Counted from the first letter of the stretch, positions 22,881 through 35,487 are shown. The stretch is DNA of 64,000 nucleotides from Acanthaster planci (GCF_001949145.1 NW_019091440.1:1514753-1578752); one strand, 5' to 3'. Notes: a model not told the origin generated them from the letters alone. Made by a program: numbers and translations.

Positions 22881-25800
22881 TGAGTTTGCATGGTTAGGGT
22901 GAACAGTAACTAAATTTTAACTTTAAAACATCAAATACCTAACACCCATATCTGTTCATCTTTAAACTCAATTTCACAGACTTCCTGGTGCATATGGTCA
23001 TTTTTCACCTGCGTGTGTGATTTGAAGCGAAGCCTGACAAGAGTGTGTAAAATAAATCAATGGTAAACTGTCTTGTGTCAGTCAACAGGGGGGAAAAGGC
23101 CCGACCTGAAATAACAATATTTTAACAAATTATCGGTAAATTTCATTTTGCAAATGAGAAGCAAAGATGCAGAGACTCAACAGCAAAGCGAGCAGGCCCG
23201 TCTCTCCCCCAGCAAAAAAAAAAAATTTTTTACTGACATTTTTCCGCCATGAAAACATGAAACTAGTGACGGGGAACACAAGGCCTCGGGGTACAGGTGT
23301 GTGTGCCATCCCTTTCAATACATCGCATCTCTACGACTGGAGTGTTTTATCGTGACCGTGCATGCCAAGCATGTGGACTTTTTCTCTGTTTTTTTGCAGT
23401 CCATGAATTCAAAATATTTTCGCAACTGGGCGCCGAGTGGAGTTCATGACCGTTCGCCACAAAGCTGCAATTTTACTTTGTGATAGAGGGCAAACTAGGA
23501 TGTGTAATGGTATACAGGTGGCTTCATGGCAATGGTGGTTTTATGTTGAAACTTCATACATGATGTTCATTTGCATATTACATATACACTGCACCATGTT
23601 TATCGTGTCTTTCGCTCGTCAAGAAGGAAAGAAGGCAGTACGGGGTGTGAGTGGCCACTTAAAATTAAAGCTAAAAACAGCCAGCAAAAAGCTGAAACAT
23701 AAAAAAGTTCCCATACTTTTGTACAGATCAGGTGTACAAATTCAGGGTCAACATCTAAACAAAAAAAAGCTGAATTCTCATACCCCTGGCAGAACAGATT
23801 AAGCCCGACAAGTTATGTGCCTTTTGGGTAAAAAAAAAAATTCTGGAAAGTCAACGGCAAGTGAAATTTTGAAAAATGACCCCAGATTGAACAGAGAATT
23901 TACAAAACATTTTGACAGCAATAAGTACTTGAATTCAACACAACTAAAAATCTGGTATCATTGCCATATATAATATTTTTCTACAAGTCAAGACAAGTTC
24001 CAGTGTGGATAAAACGAGACACGTTTCGGGTGTAGAAAAAACACAAAAACCCTGAAGATCAACTCAGGTTGATATTTTCTTTGTCAGGCCAAAAAACCAC
24101 TTAATCGATTACACGACACACTGATGCCGCAGGGTAAAAACAGTATAACGCACGACATGCATACCGAACGGCTCGGTTAAAAAAAATCCCAAGTTTATAT
24201 GAGAATTCCAGGGGTCTTTCTTGGGAAATTCTTTATCGATCCTGGGGCTTTTAAGAGGCGCACATGTTCCCCTCGGGGAGGGTTTCTGGTGGCCGGATAA
24301 AAAAGGGATGGTTTGCACCGCCCCACTACTGTGTGTTTTAATCCCCTATCATAATAGTTTGGACAAAGGAGGGGGGGTGCTGGTTGGTGCCTCCAGGGGG
24401 GGTCAAACCTTTGAGCTTATTCCGACTGGATTTAGTACAAAAGCAGCTGTTACACTGGCCAGCCCAGTCTTGACCTCTTACAGCATGGTCAACGGGACTA
24501 CAGATAACGGTTGAAGATCTACAAACATGTGAAACAAGCGTCCTGTGCTGTGGACAATCACGAGTGCAATAACTCCTACGCTATGGTGCCAGATCTTCAT
24601 TCTGCTACTCAGAATTGATGGGAGTGCAGGCTGGCAAAGGCAAACCACAGACCCACGAAGTCTACAGGGGAAATGACATCAGCATTTCAAAAAGTAAACA
24701 TGGAGCGGGTTCTCCCCTCCCCAACCAACCAGTTATTATTCCGCCTTCATTCACTGTTCCTACAAGTACCTGCAGTCACTAGGCCTTCGCTTATTCTTTC
24801 TGGACGTAGGAATACATGGGTATGCCTTTACCGCGTAAAGGGGAATTCTTCTCTCGTTGGACAAAGTTGGACCAGGATATGGGAATTTGCTGGTGCTCAC
24901 AAAATCAGTGCGATGACAAGTGAACGTCCCCACAACAACGAAACAAGGGTGTGTCCACTTCAGGGGCACTTGCCAAGACATTGTGCTACCCACAATCCTC
25001 AGCATTTCCTCCACAGTATTTTGCACATGGGATTGCCAGTTACCGGTGTCCTTCAAAGTGCTGAGCAGTAAGTACACACAAAAGGCATAGCTGTCTCAGA
25101 TCCACCACATAGGACACAGGCCTACGGGTTCCAACACACACATTATACAGATGGCCCTAAGTTTCAGTCCTATGTATGGTCGAGTGTTTCTTCGGAGCAA
25201 AATGGCAAGGCGACAGTAACATTTCTTGTTCGTTTTCAGAAAATGGTTTCGGTTGATTTCACTGGTCTACAAACTTTCATAACGTTGTCCGCTTCAGAGA
25301 TAAACTGCACCATTCATTATGGATTTGGAAGTGCTGAATCCAAACATAACAATTACCATTGCTGATTGGCTGCTGTTTCCAAAATATTTCGGTTTACTTT
25401 TTTTTCACTTTGTATTATGGTGTACACGGCAAATGTTTCAACTGTGAATTATAAACTTAGGAACCTTCCAGGTGCATTTACACATGTACATGTAGATACT
25501 GTACACCACCACCTGTTTTACATACAAAGTGCGGACATTCCTTTGTTCTCCTGTGGTTAAGGAAACTTGAGGAAAATGCTCCTTTTTCTCCCACTAGGAT
25601 AGCTCCTTTGAGCTGGATTTTTGGTGATGAGTTCGTAGACTGTTCCTCTTCATTTTGCCACGGATAATCTTGACCCCAAAATGCCTCTGACACTGTTTTT
25701 CAGAGAGGGGAAAGCATTGTGTGGACGTGTGTGAGTCCACGTAATGCTATCATACCCTATACTAAAAGGACTTCTTTCGTGCAGAGGTCCACACTATGTA

Positions 25801-26480
25801 AGTCATGCCTACACAGACGCAGTGTCACACTTTGAAAACTCTGAAGCATCACGTCTACTCTCAGTGACCCAGAGTTAGTCCAATTTGATTTCATTCATCT
25901 TGGATGCATTTTGGCTGTAGACTAGCGGGTTTTTTTTTTACTTTAAAGTAAGTCTGCCCACTGAACAAGTTCCTAGTCTGGCCAAGCAAGAGCTTTGTGT
26001 CGGAATCCAATTAAACATCGGCGGCCGCCGCAAACAAGCGGCAGGGTTACACTGTGAACGTGCTGGGGATCATTCCAACGCTTGGGTTTTCAATAGATTC
26101 AAGCCATCTTCAATTACAGCCCCCCAGTCTGGACCCACACAGCCCAGCACAAAGCCACATTCTGAGGTGTTCCTCGCACATTCTTTCAAAATTCCCTCTC
26201 CTTTTTTGTCACCCTGACTTTTCCTCCTCGCACCTTCCAGGCAGAATCAAAATTATTATTATTTTTTTCTTCCGCCCAACAATGGGGCCCGACAGAAAGC
26301 TCACACCTTCCTCACTGCAAAGCTCTCCCGTCTCCAGCAAAACCGTTGCTATGGAAGTTGTATTCCCACCCCCCAAGGGACTAAGGCCACAATTCTAATG
26401 AACCTGTACCATTGCTTTTTAAAAAGGAAGAAATGCTCGACTCCTTTCTCTGAGGGGAAAAAAAAAAGTGAGCGAGAATT
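22881..26480. other. non-coding stretch
   Basis: No gene is recognised. Frames of 121 codons (23437-23802) and 132 codons (24673-25071, mirrored by a 105-codon minus-strand frame) have no domain signature. An octamer-like ATTTGCATATTAC lies at about 23569. A GC island with GGCGGCCGCCGC, including a NotI-type GCGGCCGC, lies at about 26020-26033. Polypyrimidine sequence follows at 26180-26240. Confidence 0.45.
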
Positions 26481-26560
26481 GATTTCCAAAGGCGTGAAGA
26501 AAATGGCGGCCAATTCACAGCATGCAGGTGCTGTCTACGTCACAGACTTGCACAAAACAT
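26481..26560 (+). promoter_or_regulatory. YY1/CCAAT/CRE cluster, possible start region
   Basis: Within 45 bp lie AAAATGGCGGC (26500-26510, a strong YY1 match of the kind found just downstream of many start sites), an overlapping CCAAT (26510-26514) and TACGTCA (26536-26542, CRE-like). The YY1 word also makes an ATG at 26503 in a strong Kozak context (A at -3, G at +4) that opens a 59-codon frame to 26682. A (CT)n tract follows at 26629-26650. It could be a promoter with a short leader frame or a coincidence of motifs. No downstream exon can be identified. Confidence 0.3.
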
Positions 26561-27151
26561 CGCCTGCCGTCCACCACAAAAGCTGCCCAAAGGCTCTCCA
26601 CCGAACCACGCAATCACACTTCTGTTATTTCTCTCTCTCTGTCTCTCTATACGATCTTGAACGAGCAACCATCTTTGATTAATAAAAACACGGCCAGCCC
26701 GGGCGGAAGAGAGAAAGAAGGCAAACCGGAGAGCAGTGAATGGTGGGGGTTTTAAAAAAGCAATTTTTCGGGGGTTCAAGAGACGGCGGTTGGGCAAAAG
26801 TCCGCGGGATGGAAAGCCACAGTCCTCTGTCGGTTGCCGACGTCCATTGTTAGACTGGTGCTAATCCTCCCCACAGCAGAATTGGGGTTCTATGCTCACC
26901 ATCTGAATGGAGCATGGTAATCCCCTGCAACCACAGTCTCTTCAACTACCACTGCCAGCCAGGAATACTTTCTCATAGAGTGATTACTTAGAGAACTGAA
27001 TTTCACGATGTGGCTGTCACACGTAGAGAACAACAAGTACTTTATTTTCCAGCCTCACTGCATGAGAACTTGAATTCTTTTGAATCAACAATACTTTCCT
27101 GGGTCTGTTTATGTTCTCTTGTAAGTTCCAATTTCACCACAATTTTGTATG
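26561..27151. other. non-coding stretch
   Basis: It holds a (CT)n-like tract at 26629-26650 and otherwise no feature I can support. Confidence 0.45.
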
Positions 27152-27244
27152 CACACTGGAAAAACTGTGGTGTCACACTGTAAATCAATGCCTCACAGGC
27201 GCACTACTTGCAAGTGTTAAGTTTACACCAGTTTTTGCAGTGTA
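27152..27244. repeat. small MITE, ACACTG-type termini
   Basis: The termini are inverted: ACACTGGAAAAACTGTGGTGT at the left pairs with the reverse complement of ACACCAGTTTTTGCAGTGTA at the right, with two or three differences, around a 45-bp centre. Terminal ACACTGCAAAAACT-type words are typical of short non-autonomous DNA transposons in marine animals. No transposase is encoded, as expected. Confidence 0.7.
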
Positions 27245-29279
27245 GATACCAAACTGCATATACCTTTGGGTACATGAGCATTCCCCTATATAATCAAAAA
27301 TGGTCAATAACAAACTTTAAATGAAAACAAAATCATTGAGATGATGTAGAGATGGAAATTTCAGCCTCCTTCTGATTGGAAAAAAAAAATCAGAAATGGA
27401 TGGGAATTTTAACGTTAGTTCGCCAAAACAGTGGTTAAGCTTTTGGAGTGTCATGGAGTGCTACTAGAGACAATAGAAACAGTGGAACAGAGATGAAGAA
27501 TTTGGCACTCACAATGCAGGACATGAACGACAAGAATGAGTCACACGTTGCTAGGGAGAGTTGAGTTTAATACCGAGCATTAAAATGACTGACACAACGG
27601 TAATTGTATGATCCCTGTCTGCCTGTCTATCTGTCCATCAGCCTGTTCACAGGTGTTTTCACCATGATGGGTATGAGTTAGCATCTCGTGTCCAGAGCCT
27701 GAGGCTAAGGCCAGAAAGGCCTGAAAACAACTTGTTAAGGCCTGACAATAAGCCTGAAATCAGGCTTTCGCATCCAAACTGGCCTCTCTGAATAGACGAA
27801 TCCGGTGACCATGGTAACGCTATCACTGGTCATTTGCACCCCACCAATGGCAGTAAGCATTCCGATGACTAATGTGCAGATCAACATAAAAAACAATGTT
27901 TTCCACCAAACATCACTTCCTTCATCTTCAACTTTAACATGAATGCCAAACCGATCTTTGCAACTGCAATAAAAATTCTAAAAACCACGACAGACCACAT
28001 CACGACAATTTTTGACAAAACTGCTAAAAAAATCCTTCACTGCCGCATTTAAAAAAAAAGAACGAAGTAAATGTAAGCTTGTTGTCTTTTCTCTCAGTTA
28101 AAATGAAGTAATCCGGCGTAAAACGAAAGTCACGCACGAGCTTCTAAAAAATCTCCCCCTCAGCGATGTCTTTGCTGTAATCTGCCAGCCAATACCCCAC
28201 GAAAATTAAATGTCGTGAAAGAGGCACTCGCACCTAATCTTTTGCACCGTCCCATAAGTGATTTGATTCCTATTCTATGCCCTGCCCCGCACACAGTACA
28301 CCAAATCAGCGACAAGCATCTCCCGACAGCGCAGCAGAAAAATGACACCCCTGGCCCCCAAATCCCAGACAAGTCTCGGGAGACAAACAAAGCCGTGACC
28401 AGAAAAAAACTGACTCCAATCCCCGCCCGCCTACAATCCGTAACCTCTTAAAAGGTTCATACCAAAAAGTGCACAAAGTGTTGAACTTTGAGGCAGACCC
28501 AGCACAAGACGTGGAACTACCATCACCAGACCGAGATGAACAGGGGAAGCCGGGGAAGATGGCAAAGACGGAGAGGGGATGTAGGCTGTTTATTTTTTCA
28601 GCATCGCGAGGTTCAAACCGTGCCGGGGGGAGGTGAGGTCCACAGATGACAGATGGGCAAGCCAAGTGCAACATCGTAGAACGGGCCTACGACGTTGACT
28701 TTCCAGTGGGGGGGATAACCGTACTTTGGAACTATTTCCACTTGGAAAGGTAATGGCAGTACAGCAGCACAAAACACTGTACATCATAAGTTCAAACATC
28801 AAGTGCCAGAATGGAAACCGATATCAAACACTTGTAGCATGACTAATTACAAACAGCTTACGAATTCCAAACAAGACATCCAGATGCTGTAAATGCTTAA
28901 CTGACAGTTTAGAATTTGAGTAAGAAGCAACTTTCATTGTTCATTTCAAATGGTAGAGGATTAACATGTACATGTATCAGTGTGTCAACAGTTCTCTTGG
29001 CATATCTGTTGAGTAAATCCTTGTGTAATTCTCAAATCAAGCCAAGACTTTTTCAATCAACTCTCTGAATTGTGAAAAACTTACACAATCAACAAGTACA
29101 GCACTGATACTAAATTGTAACTAAACTTTTTTCCCCCATGAAAATATTTGTGGGATTGCAGAAACCTTGACCGTTAAACCTGACTCGGTTAAAACCTGCT
29201 GGGAAAGGAACACCTATCACTTGGTGCACAGTCATCGGTGTACATCGACCAAATTCATTCCTAAATCAAACACCCAATT
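27245..29279. other. non-coding stretch
   Basis: No gene is seen. It holds a degenerate CTGT-rich run (27611-27650), an 18-bp palindrome AAGCCTGA-AA-TCAGGCTT at about 27750-27767 inside a GGCCTGA-rich patch, and a CpG-containing block at 28100-28330. The X-box at 27805 is listed separately. Minus-strand frames at 28306-28802 lack family motifs. Confidence 0.45.
27805..27818. promoter_or_regulatory. second perfect-consensus RFX X-box
   Basis: GTGACCATGGTAAC fits GTNRCC, two-base AT spacer, RGYAAC at every position. It is near-palindromic and uses the same AT spacer as the site at 6318. No adjacent gene start can be placed. Confidence 0.55.
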
Positions 29280-29640
29280 CAGCGTCAGAAACTTGAAACG
29301 TGCTTCATGGTGGCATTAACGTTTCGTCGGCGACCTAAATCACGCCGAGGGACGCATCGCCGCCCCGGCTAATACAGTCGTAAACCATTCACTGCCGGCA
29401 TCCTTCACTCTCCGAAGGACAAACAACTTGGCCGTATACCCAGGTGTTCCCGAGGACAGAGAGAGTATTCCCATCCTCGCCGCTGTTATTTACATCATTT
29501 GCGGAGCGGAAGGGGCCGAATAATAAATTTGGTATCAGTTGGTTTAAGGTTGATTCATTTGTTACGGTAGGAGAATTTATCAGTGAAATGGAAGCATTGG
29601 TAACTTCAATCTTCTCCCACAAAGAGGCGGACTAAACTAC
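29280..29640. promoter_or_regulatory. CpG-containing regulatory-like island
   Basis: Composition rises to CpG-rich around 29325-29375 (CGTCGGCGACC, CGCCGAGGGACG, CGCCGCCCCGGC) and includes GGCTAATACAG and a GC-flanked TTATTTACATC. Frames of 77 (minus) and 63 (plus) codons overlap head-on over 29389-29635. They resemble no family, so coding is not supported. It is a candidate conserved non-coding element or CpG island. Confidence 0.35.
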
Positions 29641-30101
29641 ACGTACGTGTACACGTATGCAGCGATATTACCAGGCGCGTTAGAAGTAGCAAGCCTCCAT
29701 CTCTCGAATCAGGTACATCTAGGATATGTCAAGCAGCACAAGACTTCCTGTGGTATTTTTAAAACTTGTCACATCATAGCCGAGAAATAAGAATGAAGCA
29801 ATCAGCTCATCTGAAAAAGACTTCCATGCCCAGATCGAGTTAAGAAGTATCCCCTTTAATGACTAGAAGGGAAACCAAACTTGAAGAAGTTTTCATAGTA
29901 ACAACTTAACTACCTCTAATGAGGCATGGCTGTTACGAAGCTAGCATCTAAATGAAAATTTCACCATAAATGAGCTACATGTACCTACCCACATGTACCC
30001 TACTTTAGACCCACAGCCACTTATTACAACACACTTTATGTTGCATTTGGGTATTTTGTAGGCATTTGGGAAACGACAAGTTTCTCAACGACTGAACTCC
30101 C
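29641..30101. other. non-coding stretch
   Basis: Apart from an ACGTACGTGTACACGT-type palindromic run at 29640-29657, nothing is visible. Confidence 0.45.
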
Positions 30102-30171
30102 TCCTAATTAGACACGCATGCATATACATCACTCCATCCTAATTAGACACGCATGCATATACATCACTCCA
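30102..30171. repeat. perfect 35-bp tandem duplication
   Basis: Two identical 35-bp units start at 30102 and 30137. Each contains TAATTAG, a homeodomain core, and GCATGCATATAC, an octamer-like symmetric word. Perfect identity implies a recent duplication or an assembly artefact. Confidence 0.95.
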
Positions 30172-30639
30172 TCTCTCGTTTTTATTCAATTTCTATATCA
30201 GAAAAATGCAGACACCCTGATAGCAAATGGACTCAACTCAGGGAAAGAATAAACTCTGCGTCTTCGCAAACAAGAGCTGTTTAAAAAAAAAAGAAGAAAG
30301 GTCAGGCAGAGTGGATGATTTACCTTTGCTTGGCACATATACAGGTAATGTTAACAACCTTGCCCCGCTGATACAAAAAAATTCCAGGGAATTCTGGGCA
30401 GACTCTTTCCGGCCGCCAAAGATTGATGCAGACTGTAGCACCGCTGGAAAGTGTTCACCCCCCCCCCTTTAAAAATCATATCTGCCTGGTAGCTTGGCCC
30501 CTGAATTCCCAGGTTGGGCATTCAAACGTCCTGACTAACTCTGCCTGATTCCCGCCTCTTATCTACATGTATCCCCATGGTCATGAACCAGCACCAATGA
30601 TTTACTCCATCCCACGTGCATCGTAAATTTGCCTCTGTA
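30172..30639. other. non-coding stretch
   Basis: Open frames of 81 and 67 codons face each other on the two strands (30227-30472), indicating chance openness. A C-run of about ten lies at 30459-30468. No gene is supported. Confidence 0.45.
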
Positions 30640-30930
30640 CTTATTCTGACTGGGCCAGCGGCATGTTGGGTTTGTTTTCTTGAGCAGTCAGTGATCCGGC
30701 TGGCCCAGGGTAGCCTTGGCAGTGACCTCCACTGATGTCAGAGGTCAAGGGGAAGGTGGAGCCCGGAGACGAGCTGATTTACCATTTGTGTACGCGTCAC
30801 GACATCTCCCAGGCGATTGTGGGGATTAATTAAGGATCTCAGTCATTTACAGTTCCGGGTGGAGCTGGTCGCCAGTGAGTCAATAAGACGATTCTGGGGG
30901 ATGAGGGGACCAGCTAAGGGGCAGATTCAT
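30640..30930. promoter_or_regulatory. regulatory-like island with everted receptor half-sites
   Basis: This is a complex GC-balanced block. It holds TGACCT (30723-30728) and AGGTCA (30742-30747), everted with 13 bp between them, a TACGCGTCACGAC word (about 30791), GGGGATTAATTAAGG (about 30820) and GTGAGTCAATAAG (AP-1-like TGAGTCA, about 30876). The mixture of site types in a block unlike its AT-rich flanks suggests an enhancer. That is inference only. Confidence 0.35.
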
Positions 30931-32339
30931 TGATACTGGCTGGATCTCTTGAAAAGGAGAGGAAAGTACACGCAGAAACAGAAAACTAACAAACCATCAA
31001 TGGTGCCAGGTGATCGAATTCCAAGGAAGCTTCAAGTCAAATGGATGATTTCACCTCTCTTTTATCTTTCTTTTCACATTCTTGCCCTTCTTCTATCGTA
31101 TCCCTCCCTTTTTATATTTTCCAACTTTATGAGGGAGGGGTTGAAGTACAATCCAAATGGCTCGTTTCTCTTGCAATGCCCACAGGCAGATAGGCTGCCA
31201 AAACCTGAGCAAATTGGGGGATGGTGGAAAGGTGGAAGACCAGCTCAGGAAAGGAGAAATGTTTGACTTTTTCGTTACAAGGGACCGACAATCATAACGC
31301 TTCAAACAGACTGACAAATACATGCATGCAAACACTGCATAAACCCACAGACAATGACACATTTACAAACAAACACACAAACATCAAGCAGAAAAGTAGC
31401 CATGCCTGAAACTTGTGCTTAAACCATAAGAAATTGATAGAATACAATTTTTCTCGACTTCCAAAGAGAGTCTCCATGATACCGTGAATCTACTATACAT
31501 TTACAGTTTGCGACAGAAGAGGCAAGGAGTGAAACGTGGTCAGTCTTAAATTTTCACAACACAAAGTTGACACCTAACAGTTTACACTAAGGGCTGAAGG
31601 ACCATAAACTTTTCACACGGGGAGGAACTCCCAGCCAAAGGTCAAACAAGTCGTCACTATCAACTAACTGGGTCACTCGTAGTACCCACTGCCTGATAGA
31701 TTTGTAGCCAGTCTGAAGACAAATTGGAACCGAAAAAAATGTAGGAAAATGGAGCACGGAATGTCCTCTGACAGAAGGACTATTTCTGAGATAAAACACA
31801 CCACATTTAATAGATTTCTGGGGATCAATTTATAACTTGTAGAATTCTATGCCTTTGGATAATTAGAGCCCAAGAATATTGTTGGTAAGGCAAATGCTGT
31901 GAGGGTAATATTGAAACGTTTTGAGATGAAAAACACCCTTGAAAAATGTGTCTCAAAACAGAGTGAATTCCATGAACAAAGTGATCGGCATCAGCTCGGG
32001 TAGATTTACGGCAAAGTCTCAGCAAAGCAATGTGGGTGTTTGGATACAAAAATGCCATGTCCAACCTTACCAGATAACCGTTCAGATCCAATAACGGACA
32101 CTAATAATTCAGGAGGACGGGGACCTACGCCAAACTGCAAATGAAGCAATTCAGAGCTGCTTTCGTGATGCCAAACATGCCCGAACTCAAAAACGCTGGT
32201 TCTTTTCAGCTGTGAGATCAAGCACCTGGCTTGCCACCCAGAAAAAAAAAAAATGTTAGAGCGAAGACCTCAAAGCGGGCGACACAACCACCCACTGGCA
32301 GGAACACCATGGGACATCCAATTAGTTCCCCCACTGCTA
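30931..32339. other. non-coding stretch
   Basis: No gene is recognised. The 105-codon plus-strand frame at 30949-31266 overlaps an 89-codon minus-strand frame. A degenerate AAAC/ACAC-rich run lies at about 31310-31390. Confidence 0.45.
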
Positions 32340-32700
32340 CACTTTGCCAGGGGAGAGCCTACTGCGTACAGGAACAGTCAGAAGGTAACCATCCTATCAC
32401 CATTAAATCATTATTGCCCCAGCCTAAACACGCTTCCCAGATCCAACAAAATCCTTTCAGCTTTTTTAAGACCCTGTAGCCTAGGAGTAAGGTAGGTGCA
32501 TCTACATGCATGCACATGTCCACCTTGTCGAGGGACAGCTCACATGTACTTCCAAGAGCAGGGACAGTCGGAAGATGCCCATCTTATAACCATAATCTTT
32601 ACATCAACTCATCACACTTCCTAGATCCAGCAAAATCCACCAGCTCTTGTAGGATTCTCTAGGATTGAGGTAGGTATTGTGCATGCTATTTACAGTCCAT
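32340..32700. repeat. diverged tandem duplication, about 184 bp x2
   Basis: Paired landmarks repeat in order: GGAACAGTCAGAAG and GGGACAGTCGGAAG, AACCATCCTATCACC and CCCATCTTATAACC, AGATCCAACAAAATCC (about 32439) and AGATCCAGCAAAATCC (about 32623), then TAGGAGTAAGGTAGGT and AGGATTGAGGTAGGT. The offset is 184 bp. Divergence is moderate, so this is an old segmental tandem duplication. Confidence 0.75.
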
Positions 32701-33593
32701 GCATTGTGTAACTATGCACAACAGGCATGTGTCCTTAAACTTGAGGTATTCGTACATCTGGCGAGGATTTATACAGCCCTCCGTGGAACCGAGAGATATT
32801 GGACGAATGTCAATAAACTGTATACAAAAATGACATCATAGTTTCTAATTCTGGTCTTTGAATAAGTCTGTTCTTGGAAACAAATAAAAGTCACATCAAG
32901 GTGGTTTAGATCTCGCTCTTTTTGTAAACTCACAGACAATCACAATAGCCACTTTAGAATCAATTTCCAACACTCAGCGTGTTGGAATCCACTCCCCTGC
33001 GGTGCAAACATTCAGCAAATAATGGCAAAGCATTTTCCCACCAGCAACATTTTGCCCCTCCCCAAAAAAAGAAATCTCCAAAATTCGCTCCAGGTTTGCA
33101 TGCCTGAAACAGCGACTCATCCCTGCAGGACAGATGGGATCATGATGAAAATGAACCCTGCTGAACCCTGGCCAGCCGTTTTACAACTCTCTTCAGTTTC
33201 ACACCCTCCTCCAGATCAAAGGATCCCTCCTGGTCAACCCCCCTGTGCTGAGTGACAGGTACTTCCCTCCCACCTGGCCCCAGAGGACAGCCGAAAAAAA
33301 ATTTGAGGAAGTGGACCAAAGGTTCCCCTTTGCTGACCAGTGCTGACCTGCTGAACAGCAGGGGATGGGGGAAACCAGGGGCTTGGTCAGATGATTTTAT
33401 CAAGGACCCAATCACATGATCATCTGGCTCGATGGGAAAAGAAGTCTTTAAAAACAAGGAGAACAGGCAATAGGGGAGTGACTTGCCACAATTTGAGAAG
33501 CAATCAAAGTGGATTGGGTTCAAATCCATTCCATCATAGAGCTACAAACCCATGTGGCATTGTCAGTTGTATATATGTGCTGATGTTGCGTCT
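32701..33593. other. non-coding stretch
   Basis: No gene is seen. A GGTTCAAATCC word at about 33508 resembles a Pol III B box, but no A box lies at the right distance. The 129-codon minus-strand frame at 33140-33529 lacks any family feature. Confidence 0.45.
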
Positions 33594-33835
33594 GATACAC
33601 TGTGAAAGCGCTGGGTAATTGTCGGCCCAATTTTGGGTACCAGGTAAATCGCCAAACTGTGGGGCAAGCAGATTACCCAACCGCATTGATTCTCGCCAAA
33701 ACTATGGCCAAACTCATTTCATTTTACCCAACGGCTGTAGTTTGTACTACCACATTTTTTTAATCCTGTGTTCTGACCCAACGTTGGGCAAAACAAATGC
33801 CCAACATTTCCCAATGTATTGACCCACAGAACTAT
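33594..33835. repeat. GGGTA/TACCC palindromic MITE-like element
   Basis: The stretch starts with CACTGTGAAAGCGCTGGGTA and is filled with GGGTA, GCCCAA and TACCCAAC words in both orientations, including the palindrome GCCCAACGTTGGGC (about 33778-33791). Short elements beginning CACTG and built from ACCCAACGTTGGGT palindromes are common non-autonomous elements in aquatic animals. The right end near 33832 (TTGACCCA) is only loosely complementary to the left, so boundaries are uncertain. Confidence 0.5.
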
Positions 33836-35487
33836 GGCTATGGCTACTCCTGGCACCTGCCCACACATTTGCTACCTACAAAGAACCTAGCCCTAGCCAT
33901 AGATGTAAGATCTAGAAATGGCCTCGTTGCACTAGCCACAATATGATATAGGCTAATCATTCCAACATTTGCTCTCCTGCCCAGCGCCACCCCCCACATG
34001 CACGTACCTCTGACAGCCAGAGACAGACACGACCATAGAAAGTGCACTAACCCACTTCCAGTTACAGCTCCCTTTCCACAAAACCTGACAACTTAGAAAC
34101 AACCATTGTTAATTGTCTCCATTAATCAACAAACGCATCACACGCTGAACCCTGTGGGCAGTGTACCGCTTTTGTCGCTAATGTCAAACGGTGGGCTGAT
34201 AAATTGATTGTACTTTGCATTCACGCCAGTTGGGTCCCTCTTTGTTCACTCGACAAAAAAGACAGAACTCAGAGAGGAAATAAACTCTACCTAAACAAAA
34301 TTTTAAAAAAGGGTCAAGAGCATGTGGGACCTTAAGTGTATAAAGTCCCCCTCCAAAATTGATTACATCCTCCAAACCTCCCCCACAAGGATACCTTTTA
34401 GAACTACGTCCGATAAAATTTAAGCAAAAATTTACTCTGCCAAAATTAAGCAAAAATTTATTCTGCCAAAAATCTTCGCTTACCTACCCAACGACCTCCA
34501 AAAACCCCCCCCCAAAACACTTTCCCTGCACCAATGATATATTCATCTCCAAGCTGTAGCCATCTGGCCATTAATTGGACCAAAGGTCTGCCCAGCACTG
34601 ACCCTGGACCAGCAGGCTCACACAAGCATGCAGTGCACAGTATGCCAATGTGGCACACATACATTGTACACTGTTATTTCCACAAATCCTTTTGCGCCAG
34701 GCAGACGACAATAAAACCTGGATCTTCAAAACCTCAGCATGTGGTGCATCCATGAGAAAATCCTGCCGTCGTAATTAAAACCGAGACACATTGCAACAAA
34801 ACATTTGGATGACACTCGAGAATGGAGGTTGAGCCTCCAACAGGTGAAGTTCCATTTTCACATTAAAAAACCTTGAAATTTGAAGTGTTTGGGGGTAATG
34901 GTAACAGACGACTGTATAAATGATGCATTTTAAGGGCGATTCGCATTTTAAGGGCGATTCGCATGATTTCACATTCGTCCAAAGAAACATGTCTTAAAAA
35001 CAGAATCCCCTTAGAATTTGTCAAGTACCCTCTGATAAAAAAACACCTGCGGGAAGAGTAAAAGATAAAAATAAGGTACTTGCAATGCTCATTGCACTGA
35101 TCCAAAAATTTGAAGTCCCTTACAATTTAGTCCCAGACTTCTTTGACAGACCTTGAGTTGTGTCAAGAGTTAATTCACCGGCTGCCTCATCACAGTCTAC
35201 ATTGTGTGCATTGGACAGCACCAGAAAAGTAAGCCATTGTTGAGTTCAGAGGAATTCGTTCACAGACCTTGTCTAGGTTATAAAAACTTTGCACTGAGAG
35301 TTTATGATGACTAGAAAAGGAATTGAAGTCTACCACTTTCAGGGAAAAAAAAGGGAGAAAGAAATGTAAAGAACAGAAGAGTTGGCAAGGATGCATTCTG
35401 CACGTTCCTTAATTCCTTCTTTTCCACAAGTTTTTTCCGCACAAGGTAGGGCCCATACGGACAAGACCTCCATGACCAGACCAGTGG
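33836..35487. other. non-coding stretch with one island
   Basis: No gene is recognised. At 34090-34210 a complex block has TTGTTAATTGTCTCC, CCATTAATCAACAAACGC and GCTAATGTC, homeodomain and Fox-like words, and could be a conserved element. The 34.3-34.5 kb part is AC/T-rich with a C9 run near 34506. Confidence 0.4.
34925..34964. repeat. 18-bp tandem duplication
   Basis: The unit GCATTTTAAGGGCGATTC occurs twice without a gap, followed by a third GCAT. Identity is complete, so it is recent slippage. Confidence 0.9.

Noticed and set aside
33500-33520. tRNA-like GGTTCAAATCC, plus strand
   Set aside because: No A box at the right distance and no foldable arms.
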